Positions 9,410 through 20,593 of a DNA stretch of 64,000 nucleotides are shown piece after piece. A program made the translations under genes and the position numbers. The notes beneath the pieces were generated by a model. The model worked only from the letters and a program-made list of their open reading frames with translations. It ran no database searches and was not told where the DNA came from. Numbering within the stretch: the stretch's first letter is position 1; the number at the start of each line of letters is the position of its first letter. The DNA comes from Rhynchopus euleeides (Eukaryota; Euglenozoa; Diplonemea; Diplonemida; Diplonemidae), in assembly GCA_963210315.1 (NCBI GenBank), contig OY723260.1:1302001-1366000 (forward strand), read 5' to 3'.

Positions 9410-11389
9410 TCAGTCCCACGACGTCTCGCTGCCACTCTCCTCGTCCGCCTCACCCGCATCCGCGTTGACGCCGCCGCTCTCTCCCGCTGCCGGTGGGTCC
9501 TGCTCGTCGATCACCATCATATTCTTTTCGTCGTTCTCCAGTTCTTCGAGGTTCCACCACCCTTCCTCCACGACGGTCTTCTTCGCCTTCAGGCTGCGGT
9601 GCACAAGCGTGAGCTTGTGGGTTTTCGCAGCCGTCAGGCGGTGGCGGCGGTGCTCCGACATCCAGCCCATCGTCGAAAAAACTCTTTCTGCGGCGCTGGT
9701 GGATGCGGGGATGCGAGTGAGGATCGCAGCGAGGGGAGCGACCTGCGACGTCGGGTGGAGTTGTGCAACAGTCTTCCACCACTGGCACGCCTTTCTTCCC
9801 TGCGCAAGGTCCCAGAGGGAATCATCATCAAAACCCCCCGTTCGTGTTATGAGCTCTAGGAGCTCGGCTGCAGCCTCTGCGTTTTTGACCTTCTTGATGA
9901 AGGCCTGCGCCGCCTTCCTGACATCCAGCTTCAGCGTAAACTCCTTGATGAAGGTCGGTTGCTTCTCACGATCAGGGGCGAAGAAGAGTGGCGTCAGTGC
10001 TGTTGCTGCGCAGAGCCACCCCTGTTCGTGGGTGGTATACTTCTGCAGTCTCTTTTTCACCTTTTCCGTCACTGCGGCCAGCTTGGCCTTGTTCGCAGCG
10101 GAGGTGAGGTTGCAGGCGTTGAGGCAGTCGATGAGGTATGAAAGTGCCAGAATGATCATCCCAGCGGTGCATCCGTCCTGCTCAAGGAAGTTCATCACCT
10201 CCCCGACACCTGCCACAAAGGGTTTCAAGCCCATGAACACACCCCAGAACGTCGCGTCGAGCACCTTGCCGATTTCTGGGCAGGAGGAGCACACCGCCTC
10301 CTCTTGGTTCATGAGCAGCAGCGCGTTGCGGTTCTCTTCAACTTCCTTCCACACAGTTGAGAACGTGTGCCACCTCGTCACCGCCGGCTTCACCATCTTC
10401 TTTGATTTGCGGCGCCCGCACTGCTGTTGTTTCTCCGCATACGTTTTGGATAGAAACTCGACGTTGCGCAATTGTGATGACAGCGCAGAGAGAAGTGCGG
10501 CGACGAAGTGGAACTCGTTCTTCGCCTCGCGCTTCCTTTCCGTCCTCACCCCGATGCAGTCGTTGAGCGCACGTGCTACCGTGTGACACGCGCAGATGCA
10601 CACGAACGGCGTCTGCCTGCCTGCTTCTGTCTGGAACGCCTTGAACAGATTGGCCGAAGCAACGGCTGTGGAGTCCCCGTCGACAAGGATGGCTACGATC
10701 TTCCCCAACACCTGCTCGTGTATCTTCTTGAGGTGGCCCAAGAACTCCGTCGCCCGGTGCCGCTTCTCGCTCAGCACACCCGACTGGAGTAGCACCGGGC
10801 TACCATCCCCAATCGCAGTGACTGCGAAGACCTTCTCCGACCGGTCGTTCTTCCACACATCGCACATGATGGCGATGTGAGCTGCGGCGAGGAGGTCTTT
10901 CATTTGAGGCTCCGCTTCTTCTTTGTGGATGCGATCCAACCACTTCGTTCCCAGCGAATGGCGCTTGGGGAAGAAGAGCTCCGGGGATAACCCCGGGCGG
11001 GTTGCGTTCAACGCCTCGAGGAAGAGCTTGTCTTCCACGTGGCTGAACGGTGTGCCTGAGCCAAAAAAAAATCTGGCCCAGGCAGCAACGATCGCATCCT
11101 TCTCGGCGACCGTGGGGGTGGGGCATGCGTTGAGCATGCGTGCGATCTTCGGCAGCGCCTTTCCCTCTGGTGTTCTTGATGCAGGGCGCTTTGCGGGGGT
11201 CAGCGCAGTATCCTCAGCCTTCAGCTCGTCCTTGGCGGCACTGCTGATCTTCTCGCATAGGCGGAGGTGCGCCTTCATGCGGGTGCCGCTCGTCGCCTTG
11301 ACAAGTTCATCGCAGAACTTGCATTTTCTCCCCCCCGCTGCTTCACTAAAGTGCTTCTGTGACCAGCAGGCTCTCCTTCCCGCGGGCAT
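9410..11389 (-). CDS. hAT-superfamily transposase, apparently intact
   Basis: 659 residues from ATG 11389. A BED/C2HC-type zinc finger sits at residues 23-45 (C-x2-C-x14-H-x3-C). The central RNase H-like transposase core shows IMCDVWKNDRSE, then ILVDGDSTAVASAN, then a CxCACH segment and RWHTF. The C-terminus carries the hATC dimerisation block PASTSAAERVFSTMG followed by RHRLTAAKTHKL. These features identify a hAT transposase of the DUF659-like type. The frame is also open for 51 codons upstream of the chosen ATG without any ATG of its own; that part matches a leader-like repeat at 53.4-54.8 kb and is probably untranslated or a separate exon. I could not find convincing terminal inverted repeats. 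The uninterrupted length suggests a recent copy, possibly active. Confidence 0.93.
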   Translation of the reverse strand: MPAGRRACWSQKHFSEAAGGRKCKFCDELVKATSGTRMKAHLRLCEKISSAAKDELKAEDTALTPAKRPASRTPEGKALPKIARMLNACPTPTVAEKDAIVAAWARFFFGSGTPFSHVEDKLFLEALNATRPGLSPELFFPKRHSLGTKWLDRIHKEEAEPQMKDLLAAAHIAIMCDVWKNDRSEKVFAVTAIGDGSPVLLQSGVLSEKRHRATEFLGHLKKIHEQVLGKIVAILVDGDSTAVASANLFKAFQTEAGRQTPFVCICACHTVARALNDCIGVRTERKREAKNEFHFVAALLSALSSQLRNVEFLSKTYAEKQQQCGRRKSKKMVKPAVTRWHTFSTVWKEVEENRNALLLMNQEEAVCSSCPEIGKVLDATFWGVFMGLKPFVAGVGEVMNFLEQDGCTAGMIILALSYLIDCLNACNLTSAANKAKLAAVTEKVKKRLQKYTTHEQGWLCAATALTPLFFAPDREKQPTFIKEFTLKLDVRKAAQAFIKKVKNAEAAAELLELITRTGGFDDDSLWDLAQGRKACQWWKTVAQLHPTSQVAPLAAILTRIPASTSAAERVFSTMGWMSEHRRHRLTAAKTHKLTLVHRSLKAKKTVVEEGWWNLEELENDEKNMMVIDEQDPPAAGESGGVNADAGEADEESGSETSWD

Positions 11390-11429
11390 ACCTGGGCAGT
11401 GTGGCCTGCAGTGGAGGGTGTGCGGGTTG

Positions 11430-11553
11430 GTGTGGTTATCAAGTTTTAAGGCGGTGTCGCCCTGCACGGGCAGTAGCACCTCCCCTTCAGTATCGTAACT
11501 CCCTTGCTGCGACAAAGACACTAAATAGTCAGGCCGCTCCAAGAGTCTTGAGG
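11430..11553 (-). repeat. hAT leader-like sequence, compact version
   Basis: On the minus strand this contains CCTCAAGACTCTTGGAGCGG, TTTGTCGCAGCAAGGG and, directly after, GATACTGAAGGGGAGG and CAGGGCGACACCGCCTTAAA. The same blocks occur at 53448-54038 and 54480-54840 but separated there by extra sequence. Confidence 0.75.
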
Positions 11554-11587
11554 GCTTGTGTGCGGGTTTGTGTGCAGGTGAGTGGTA

Positions 11588-11661
11588 CCTTGTATTTTAT
11601 TGTATTTTATTCAAATCCCGGCGAATAAAATACAATAAAATACAATTTAATAAAATACAAT
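11588..11661. repeat. ATAAAATACA-type AT-rich repeat
   Basis: Inverted and direct copies of TATTTTATTGTATTTTATT / AATAAAATACAATAAAATAC, the same motif that surrounds the MITE at 6.28-6.32 kb. It provides the AAT sites used by the two next elements. Confidence 0.6.
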
Positions 11662-11769
11662 GGGGGTCTTCGCTGGTCGACAAACTTCGACAATCTTCGT
11701 CATTTTTCAGCCAATTCAACAGGAAATGCACCAAAATGCACTGACGACCACCCCGTAGCGAAGACCCCC
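11662..11769. mobile_element. GGGGGTCTTCGCT-ended element, 108 bp
   Basis: Inverted ends GGGGGTCTTCGCT and AGCGAAGACCCCC, flanked by AAT on both sides (11659-11661 and 11770-11772), a 3-bp target duplication. The left end (CTGGTCGACAAACTTCGAC) also matches the right end of the satellite units at 25.2 and 48.98 kb in inverse orientation. No coding capacity. Confidence 0.8.
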
Positions 11770-11787
11770 AATAAAATACAATTTAAT

Positions 11788-14214
11788 GGGGGTCTTCGCT
11801 CCATCCGCCAAAAAAAACCAAAAAAAACCGGAAAAAACCCGTGAAAAAGTCGGAAAAAAAGAGTGTGGGGAGTTGGGTCCAGTTTAGCAAAGTGAGCTTA
11901 TTTTTCGAAAATTGAAAAATTGGGGACACCAAAAGTCCCCAGAAAAATCTTCGACTTGGCCCGCAGAGTAATTTTTTTTGGTGAAAAACGATTTCAACAG
12001 TTGTCCAACAGTTGCTGTACAAGACGGCACACCGTTCTCTGCGCATGGGCTGCTGCACGTGAATCATTTGGATGTCCGAGGGGCTATCGGAACGAGGAGG
12101 GCCACGAGCCTGAACTACCCGCCAGCAGTGATCCCGTGCCAGGGCTGGCAGGGGGCCGCGGCCCCACCTCCCTTTTTCTGTAATTGTTTGGGAGGGTGGG
12201 CCGCCAGGGGTGGCATGGCCCTACCCTCGGCCCTACCTCCCGGGTCAGATTTTGGGGCTTTGGGTTCGGCCTTGTGGCCGAGTTTTCATGCGCCGCAGCG
12301 TATGAAAACCCAACGGCATGCTGGGGGCTTGATGGTGTTCATCGAAGCGCACCTCATCATGCCCCAAGCGAAGGACCATCCCCGCCTGGAATGTGCAACA
12401 GCACCAACCGGTGTGGGGACTAGCCTTCGAAGACTTTCAGGATGTTCACTACCGTGGCGGCGGCTGGGGGGCTGGATTCCTGATTTTTGATCGAGCAGGA
12501 CGACCAAAGGCAGCAACATCCGGTGCCTCTCGAATTGGGTGAAAATGTTCTGTGGCCGTGCATTCGATCCTGTTTGCATCATACCACGGGAAGTCGGGGC
12601 GGGGTTGGGCTGCACTTTTTTTCTCGCGAGCTCGGCCACCCTGTGCCCGACTTCTTTTTTGGTTTGCCCGACCCCCAGCGAGATCACTGGCAGCCAGACC
12701 TTGTTCAACATAAACAGCAGACAAGAGAGCAGAATGGAGTGTGGGGCAGCTGCCGTGCTCCCACACATAAACATCGCACCTCTCGCGCTGCCTGCACGAA
12801 AGGGACGGGTAACCTGCAGGTCACCCACAGCAGCCTACTGCCTACGTTCTATACAAGATCAGCGCCGACCACACGAAAGGCTGTTCGACCTGCGGCGCAA
12901 CAACAAGCTCCGGTGGGAACAGAACTGAGCGGCAACAGGATGCAATGCAGGCCCACATCCGTTGCCCTGCGGCAAGAGCAGTCACATCGATATCGTTGAC
13001 AGGGCCTGCCCACTGGTGTGTGACGGGGTGACCTACAGATGGTGACCTGGCCCACGGCAGAACACCTGGGTCGGGGGATGGCTGCGACTGGGCATTACCT
13101 AACTCTTCATGATGCAGGACTGCGGACAAATGGTCCAAGAGAGCAAGTATGGCTCCCGCTCAGCTCTCACTGAAGTTGAACCAGATGCAAGTGGCGGGAG
13201 GAGGAGGGGGTCCCGGGGGAGGACACACCGGCCGGCAACCCACGAGGACTGGCCCGTCCCAGTCGACAGAAGAACAAAGCAGGAACACGGACTCACATGA
13301 AACGACATACTGAAGTGTGGGAGGAGGAGGCGAGCACAAAAGGGCGTCGGCTACCGCACGCCCTTTGGCCGCAGCCGACGACGACCGAACCGGCCACCGG
13401 CCGGGAGGTGCGTGTGGCGTGGGGGGCGAAGCCCCCCACGCAAGGGGGGTCCGGGGGGCGAAGCCCCCCGGAAAAAAATTTGGGGTTTTTTGGCCTATTT
13501 TTGGCCATTTTCCGCTGCATTTGTTTGATTTTGGGTCGGGAAAGGTATGGCCAGGAAGTGGGAAAAATTGAGGAAAAAGTCGGAAATTTTCAGGTTTGCC
13601 CATATAAACCATGGGTCACAGATTCCGATTTTTGGGTCAGACTCCAAGTTTGACACAAGGGAAAATAGGCAAAATTTTTCACCTATTTTTGGTCACCTAA
13701 GGGGGGGCTTCGCTCCGGGTCACTGACCCAAGCTGACCCAGATTGACCCGGAGCGAAGCCCCCCATTTTCCTAAGGTGAAAAACCCCAGGGTGACCCAAA
13801 TTGACCCAAGTTGACCCAAATTGACCCGGAGCGAAGACCCCCATGTTCGTTCCCATAGGAAAAAATTTGGGGTTTTTTGGCCTATTTTTGGCCATTTTTT
13901 GGCCATTTGCATTTGTTTGATTTTGGGTCGGGAAAGGTATAGCCAGGAAGTGGGAAAAATTGAGGAAAAAGTCGGAAATTTTCAGGTTTGCCCATATAAA
14001 CCATGGGTCACAGATTCCGATTTTTGGGTCAGACTCCAAGTTTGACACAAGGGAAAATAGGCAAAAATTTTCACCTATTTTTGGTCACCTAAGGGGGGGC
14101 TTCGCTCCGGGTCACTGACCCAAGCTGACCCAGATTGACCCGGAGCGAAGCCCCCCATTTTCCTAAGGTGAAAAACCCCAGGGTGACCCAAATTGACCCG
14201 GAGCGAAGACCCCC
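11788..14214. mobile_element. GGGGGTCTTCGCT-ended element, 2.4 kb
   Basis: 15-bp perfect inverted ends GGGGGTCTTCGCTCC and GGAGCGAAGACCCCC with AAT on both sides (11785-11787 and 14215-14217). The interior is mostly non-coding: a stretch at 12000-13300 with no recognised gene, short GC palindromes at 13413-13470, and the tandem duplication at 13478-14172. Related internal end motifs occur at 13822-13843, so other boundaries are possible, but only this pair gives matching flanks. The 3-bp duplication and G-rich ends resemble PIF/Harbinger, but no transposase is visible. Confidence 0.65.
13478..14172 (+). repeat. Tandem duplication of about 382 bp
   Basis: Two copies starting AAAAATTTGGGGTTTTTTGG (13482 and 13860), each containing GGTTTGCCCATATAAACC and a 64-bp perfect-ended hairpin (13701-13764 and 14093-14156) with ends GGGGGGGCTTCGCTCC. 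Parts also resemble 7540-7760 inside the 2-kb inverted-repeat element, so this sequence is shared between element families. Confidence 0.75.
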
Positions 14215-14370
14215 AATATATTTTTTCCATCTTTGCCCCCCCCCCCTTCTTTCAATCGCGTTTCTCTAGAGCGTTTTTTCGCCCCCCTTTGATAGCGTAT
14301 GTTGCTATGGGGGCCCCCTGATTCCGCAAACCGGAAGATATCTTTCACACACAATAAGAAGCTTGTCACA

Positions 14371-14425
14371 GGGGGTCTTCGCTACGGGGTGATCGTCAGA
14401 AGGATAACGACCAGCGAAGACCCCC
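14371..14425. mobile_element. GGGGGTCTTCGCT-ended element, 55 bp
   Basis: The smallest member: ends GGGGGTCTTCGCT and AGCGAAGACCCCC with only about 29 bases between them, flanked by ACA on both sides. Almost nothing but the termini is kept. Confidence 0.75.
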
Positions 14426-16430
14426 ACAGTGAAAAAGATAGTTGGCAGCGCTTTGGGTGACAAACACAATCTACCTTGCCTTGTTGCTATGACTGTGCCC
14501 ACATTCACACCAACCTTCATCAGGCAAAACACGTGAGGTTTGTTCACCCGGGTTTGGCGCACAAACAAACCGTGTACTCTGGGATAGGCAACCAATAGAA
14601 CCAATAAAACCATACGTTGGACAGAACCACCCAGCAAAGAGCACTTTGGCGGCGGAGGGAGGGTAGGGTCGGTGGGTTTCTGGACGGGGGATCTATGCGT
14701 GATTTCTAGCGTGCCACGCCTCAACATACACACTCAGACATGGGCGCGCGCGCGCTCTCGCCCAGACCACTTCCCCGCGTTTTATCATTCGTTTGTTTCG
14801 TCTGTCCCGTCTTCCCATCCCCAGCCTTTTCATGTTGAGTCTGTTTTGATTGGTTCTTTGAATTGCGAGCCACAACGGCCACGAGTCACAGTGCTGGCTG
14901 TGGCTAGAGAGTGCCCAGACCTGCCGGCGTTTCTTTTTTCCTTCCTGCCCGGATTTTGTTTTTCTGTTTTGTTGTTCTCTGGTGGCAAGTTTTCGAGTTT
15001 TTGAGCTTTCGGTATTTTCTAAGAAACCTAGTCCAGCCTTGAGGCACCACCTTCCATAGAGCGTTTTCATTGTTGGTTGGAATGTACATGTTTCCACGAT
15101 CGGCGCGCGTTACACCAGTCAGGGTGCAGTGCGAGTGGGGCACAGAACGTCCCGATACTGGCGGCTGTAGCGGGGCAGGGTTGGTATGTTTCAGAGTTCG
15201 GGAAGAACAGTTCTGGAAGAACAGTTCCCATTTTGCACTCGAAGGGCTCGTGGCAGCGTTTGGCATGCCACATGCACAAGCAGGCGCTGTTAGAAGCAAA
15301 TAACGCTGATCCAAAATTTTGTTGCCCGGATTTGTCACACAAACAACAGCCCTATCTTTGAAGGAGTGTCGAACAGGGGCAGCGAACCACTGCAATGGAG
15401 CCTGCAATTGTCCGCACACATTTGCAAAATGCAGCAGGGATCGTATCACGATCAGGGTGATCAGTGCGTTCGATACGACTGTAAAAAGGATTCGCGCTCG
15501 CGGGCGCATGTGTGTGTGCGTGCCTTCTTTTTTCGACCGACTCGTCTCCCCCCCCCCCCCCAATAACAGCTGCACCACTATCAGTAGAGAATGGCAAAAG
15601 CTCCTTTCCCTGCTGCCTCCATTTCCCACTTCCTTTTGCCCACCCCCTCCTCCAGAGGTGGGGTGCCTGGGCTGGGTGCGTGTATTTATCTATCCCCCAT
15701 AGAATTTGTCAGCTTGTGTCTGTCCCGACATCGGACATCTCATCGCGAGCAAGGCGCGTGCGGCATCGACCTGCCGCCGTTATTGGGATACCGTGCAACA
15801 CTGCCCAGCGGGCAGTGAAGGCTAACCCCATAGCTGTCGCACAACGGCTGCGCCCGTAGGCCCTCCCAGCCAGGGGTTTGGGTTCTATGCCGGCCGTGCT
15901 GAAACATCATATCTGTGAATCGCGAATAGACACGGGGATCCCTCCTGAGGGCTGGAGGTTCAAGACACCCCCCCCGCCACAAACATTCTCCAAGGGCAGG
16001 GGTCTTGTGTACTTAGCCGCACTGCGCGCGCTGCTCGACCCGGAAACACGAGATGCCCATTGTTGGGAAGCGGATTCGCTGGAGTTTGTGAAGCGCGATC
16101 TCATTGCCTGGCCGTATGTCAGTCTGGCGGTCGCCGATGCCAACACAAAAAGGGTTCGCGAGGGGAGAAGCGCGTTGGCAATGCCATGTCAGATTATCGG
16201 GTCGAGGGGTTGCGTGTGATTTGTGCGCCGCACCAAGGGCAGGGTGCTCGGTGCGTTCCACACGACTGCAAGAAGAAAAAATCATATTCGCGTGTGCACG
16301 TGTGATCTCTCGAGTTTCTTTCGCTTCTTCGTATTCTTTGTGGCATGTCACCCCTCCAGGGCAATGTGTGTGTGTGTTTGTCTATTTTTCTTTCTCTTCT
16401 GGCTGATGATCCGGGTATGACCGTATTTTT
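14426..16430. other. Non-coding region
   Basis: No gene recognised. There is a GC alternation (CGCGCGCGC) near 14749, a 14-C run near 15549, CT-rich tracts, and two loosely similar GTGCGTTC...CACGACTG segments near 15460 and 16250. The open frames are short, overlapping and without motifs. Confidence 0.55.
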
Positions 16431-16550
16431 ACTAGTTACGAGCGACGAAGCGCAGTCGCAGAGTAACGAAGGAAATCGTACAGATGGCGCTTTAGAATGT
16501 AGCGCGTGTATGCCACACAGGGCCTCAACAATATGGCCTTGAGTCAAGCA
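16431..16550 (+). repeat. Dispersed repeat, copy 3
   Basis: Contains AGTTACGAGCGACGAAGCG, AGTAACGAAGGAAATCGTAC and a CCTCAACA...GGCCTTGAG block, matching the copies behind the two 5' host genes. A shorter piece of the same kind (GTTACGAGCGACGAAGTAGC) lies near 6882 inside the 2-kb DNA element. No gene is visible just upstream. Confidence 0.65.
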
Positions 16551-16957
16551 TATGACCCAAACAGTCGCTTGGAGCACTCTGTGTCTGTCTTATAGCACAG
16601 TCTGTACGATTTCCATTCTTTTTCACTTCATGCATCCCCAGTGCTCGATCGGAGTCGCCTCTTTTATCGGACCGTCGTCTGCACCTGCGCATGTGTGATG
16701 CTCTGATGGGTGCAGGAACACCTGTCTTCTAACATAGCCTCAGATCTGTGGTTCTTGATAGTGTCCCCCCTCCCCCCCCACCCCCCACCCCAAAACCCCC
16801 CGTCATTGATCAAACTTTCTGAAGTACACCTCCGTATTTTTTTATGCTGCTGACGTTGCGCAACCCAGAGTTACAACGTATACCTGGACCTGCCAGGTAA
16901 GAGGTTGAGCCTCTGCGTCGCATGTCCCGTTTCTGTTCAATCGCCTCTTTCAGACCA

Positions 16958-17190
16958 CGGTTTGCCCCCCGGGCGGGATCCCGGGCGGGCCCGGCCGGGT
17001 TCCGGGAAATTCCGGGATTCCCGGGATTCCCGGGATTTCCCGGCCGGGAATCCCGGGATCCCGGCCGGGAAATCCCGGGATCCCGGCCGGGAATCCCGGG
17101 ATTCCCGGCCGGGATCCCGGGATCCCGGCCGGGAAATCCCGGGATGACCCCGGGGTATCCCGGGGTCATCCCGGGACCCCCCCGGGGTCA
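16958..17190. repeat. CCCGGGATCCCGGCCGGG palindromic minisatellite
   Basis: About 230 bp made almost only of CCCGGGAT, CCGGCCGGG and CCCGGGATTCCC units, each self-complementary. It can form many alternative hairpins. It lies about 170 bp before a 23-C run (17359-17381) and upstream of the second hAT-like gene. Confidence 0.85.
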
Positions 17191-17436
17191 GGTGTAGGTG
17201 GGTGGTAAGATGACTTGAGAGTTTTGCACATTGCACATTGCACGCTGCCGTTGCCCCCTTCCCCTTTGCGATCCACCCGATGTCATTAGTTTTTGCTGGA
17301 CCCGACTATTTCACCTCACATATACCGCACGTGACTTGGACCCCACAACCCCGCCCCGCCCCCCCCCCCCCCCCCCCCCCCACGTAACTGCGCCGCATAC
17401 ACACACCCGGCAGAGAAACCTTCCACAACAGCAAAC

Positions 17437-17638
17437 ATGCACCGTACTCTTTTGTTACTCCTCATTTTTTTTTCCTTCCTGCTCGTTGGTGATGCAGCAC
17501 CAGGGCAGAAAGGAGGGAAGAGGGCGAGGGATGATGCGGATGACGGCGACAGCGATGGCGACGGCGGCAAGAGCCGCAAGCAACCTCGCCGAGGCAAGGC
17601 GGAGGTAGCGGCCCCGGAACCGGACCCCACCACTGACA

Positions 17639-17670
<32 letters not shown>

Positions 17671-19185
17671 ATCGACGACGCCATTGAGGCGGTGCTGAAG
17701 GAGGTGAAGCGGAAGAGGCAGCCGCTGATCGATTTGGCCGTCGCTGAAGGGGTCCTCACAGAGAATGAGAAAGCCCCCCTCATGCCGAAGATCGCCCGCC
17801 TGATTGCTCTCGGACGGAAGAAGAAGGAGCTCGCCGCCAGCGCAGTGGCCTTGCGCACGCCGACGGGGAAGTTGCGCCGCCCGGCAAAGGCCGCCCTCGC
17901 CGAGAGCCTCAGCAGCCAAGCTGACCTGACCCCCCCGAAGCTGCAGCCTGCCCAGTCTTTGTCGACCCGCTTCTCCGAGTTCAAGTGGCTTTCAGTCAAG
18001 ACGAAAGCGGAGGCCACGACCGACGGGTACAGGTTCGCGAAGGCCACGGCGAGATGCTGCGACGAGCAGGAGGTGCCCGTGTGTGCTCCGTGCAAGTGGG
18101 CGTTTGCACCCGGCGTCGACAGGCACGACCTCACGAGCCACGTGGGTACGAAGGGCCACGGTCGCAATGCAACGACCCCAGTCGACGCCTCAACGCCAAA
18201 CCGTGACGCATCCACACCAGCAGCCGACCGATCCACACCAGCAGCCGACCGATCCACACCTTCGAGCAACCGACCCGCACCAGCAAACTCCAACGTCCGG
18301 GAAACGCTGCTGGAGGTGTGCACGATGGCAGGGCTCTCGTTTCGTGGCGCGACGCAGGTCTTCCGTGCCGTCTCTGGGCTCACCATCCCAGAAGACGTCA
18401 ACATGCAGAAGGTCTGGCAGAGGAGCGGGGCGACCGTCTACGACAACCACCTCGACACGATTGCCGATATGCTCGCAGGACAAGATCTGAGCATCGTCCA
18501 CGACTGTGGTTCGACGATCCAGGGTCAGAATGTCGTGTTGTTCATTGCACAGACCGCTACAACGTCCGTTGCGCTGCCGCTACAGTATTCGGATGTCCCG
18601 TTTACAGGTCTTACGGTGCGCACCGCGCTGGAGGAATCTCTCGCTGCTGTCGGTGTGGGGATTGAACAGGTGAGGGTCGTGCGCAGCGATCGTGGTGGGT
18701 CGAACGTGAAGATGTCGCGCGACCTAGCAGGAGAGGCTCACATCCCGTACGTATCCTGCCTGGCTCACCTGCTGAACAACACCCTTTCCGATGTTCGTCG
18801 GATGATGAAGGCCGCCGAGGACCCCCTGCTCGACTTCTTCCACCTCACGAACTACGTGTTTGGTGACGCGAAAAAGCAGAACAAGTGGCGGGACCACCAA
18901 AGAAGTGTGCAGAGCGACCCCCAGACACACACGGCGGGTGTCCTATTGGCGAAGCTGCGGAAGCAGTCGGCATCGACGACAACGCGGGAACAGGACAAAC
19001 TTCTGGACAAGATGAAGGGCCTCTGCAAGGCCGCGGTGACCGAGGCGCACAAGGATGCGATTGCCAACGCAAAGACGTTTGGGGAGCTTTGCAGCTTGAT
19101 GTCTGCAGCACACGCCGACATGAAGAGCACTCTGCAGGAGGCGGTGGCCATCAAACGTGCACCCCGGATCTACGTCTGTGTCTGA
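17437..19185 (+). CDS. hAT-like transposase lacking a visible dimerisation domain
   Basis: 582 residues if read from ATG 17437. The apparent signal peptide (MHRTLLLLLIFF...) is probably translated pyrimidine tract: it ends in a good splice acceptor (GGTGATGCAG, about 17496), so the true start is doubtful. An acidic run (about 12 Asp) follows near residue 70. A CxxC...HxxxxH...H finger (VCAPCKWAFAPGVDRHDLTS) sits near residue 215, similar to BED/CGGBP-type fingers. A short STPAADR repeat lies at 250-282. The segment VVRSDRGGSNVK...IPYVSCLAHLLNN near 415-450 matches the central hAT core. The protein stops without a hATC block, so it is truncated, has unseen 3' exons, or is a domesticated derivative. 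The codon frame is otherwise clean. Confidence 0.7.
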
Positions 19186-20590
19186 CGTCTTGTTCTGCAG
19201 CTGTGAGACGTCGTATGATGCTGATTGCCCTCCGATGCCATCAGCTGCTTTGGAGTCACGAGGGTATTGTGGCTCCCTTCGGAGGTTGTTGTTGCAGTGC
19301 ATGTACTGCTTTTGTGTTTGTAGTTTGCCGGATCAGAAAGTCAGGAGAAGCGAATCGCGCGGCGCCCCAGCCCCAGACCCCAGCCCCTGCCACTTGCCAC
19401 TTGTGTGCTGCCTTCGTGTGTGCGCCTGTGCCTCCCTGTTCTGCATTTGGTTGCCCTCGCGGGTATCACGATACAGAGCAGTCCACCCCCTCCCCCCCCC
19501 AAAAATCGTTCGCATCATCTTGGCGCCCATTCCTTCCACTTTCTGTGGATGTGTTTGGTATTTCCGAACGGAATTTTCCAGCGTCAAGACTGATACCTCG
19601 CCGTTTTCGAGTCAGTCACTTCCACCGCCGCTGCGATTTGCGTACCGGTAGTTGTGCAGAAATGCTAACATTTAATTTGCTCTGTGGAACCTGGACTGCA
19701 CCTTCTGGGATGTGAGTCTGTAGATAGTTGGACAGTTGCAGTACCCATCTGTTAGAAAGCTGAAAGGAACCTTGTCGGGCGATCAAGGACGACTGAGGGT
19801 TCAGTTTGAGTTTAATGTGGTCCAAGGGTACAACAGACATCACTGCTTGCAGATCCCTCTTGCTTGTCCCTCTGGTAACTTCCAACGGCTCAAACTCCTC
19901 GACTTCCTTGGGTGGGCATTTGCCATACCTGACGTAAAACAGTGATGCTTCGTGCTAGTGGTGAACCTGACGTTAGTAAAGGAAGGGTGCTGCGGCTGTC
20001 CACGAGGGGCTCTGATGCCTCCTCACGGTGCCTGGTTGGTCGGTTCAGGTGAAACAGAGCAAATTTAGTGTTAGGGGGATGCCTCTGGTCAAGGCCTTTT
20101 CACAAAAATTGACCCACGGCGCCGAGTTGGGCCGTTGGTTCCTGGTTGTAGCTCGGTCTACGCCAGGTTCCACACCCCGTCATCGCAAAACGTACGCATA
20201 CACAGAGGCAAAACACAACAGCCTCTGTGGTACGGGAGCATGGCGGGAGGAAATTTTGCCTTTTGGTCAAATAGGCACCCTTTTGTAATCACTTGACCCG
20301 CAGGGTGGCTGAGTCTTATCAGACAGGCCGACCTACATGTTGATCAGTGGAACCACACAACCTGTTCAACCTGCCCCCGGGGTGGCTGAGTCCACCCCTG
20401 CCGTAGCGTAAGATAAGCCTACGTCGACCCTCGTCGTCCTCTTCGTCGTCCTAGGACTGTGGAGTTCAGCAACCAGGAGGATGCGGAACTGCTGTGAGCT
20501 GCACACTCTCTTGACACACCTGCACGTATCTGCGTTACACTCGTGGTAACCCCGAACCCTGTATTTATACAGGAGACTTGAGACAGCAGT
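19186..20590. other. Non-coding region before satellite unit 1
   Basis: No gene recognised. I looked for, and did not see, a hAT dimerisation domain that would complete the gene upstream, and no left terminus equivalent to the one at 40086 for the satellite unit that follows. Confidence 0.5.
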
Positions 20591-20593
20591 CGG

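Noticed and set aside
11390-11542. 51 extra N-terminal residues on the hAT transposase
   Set aside because: No ATG in that part and the same DNA occurs twice elsewhere without a transposase, so it is more likely leader sequence.
12286-12828. 180-codon minus-strand frame in the 2.4-kb element
   Set aside because: Some protein-like stretches but no motif, and overlapping frames on the other strand are equally long; not enough to call a gene.
17437-17500. Signal peptide on the second hAT-like protein
   Set aside because: The hydrophobic start is encoded by a pyrimidine tract ending in a splice-acceptor sequence, and a secreted transposase makes no sense.
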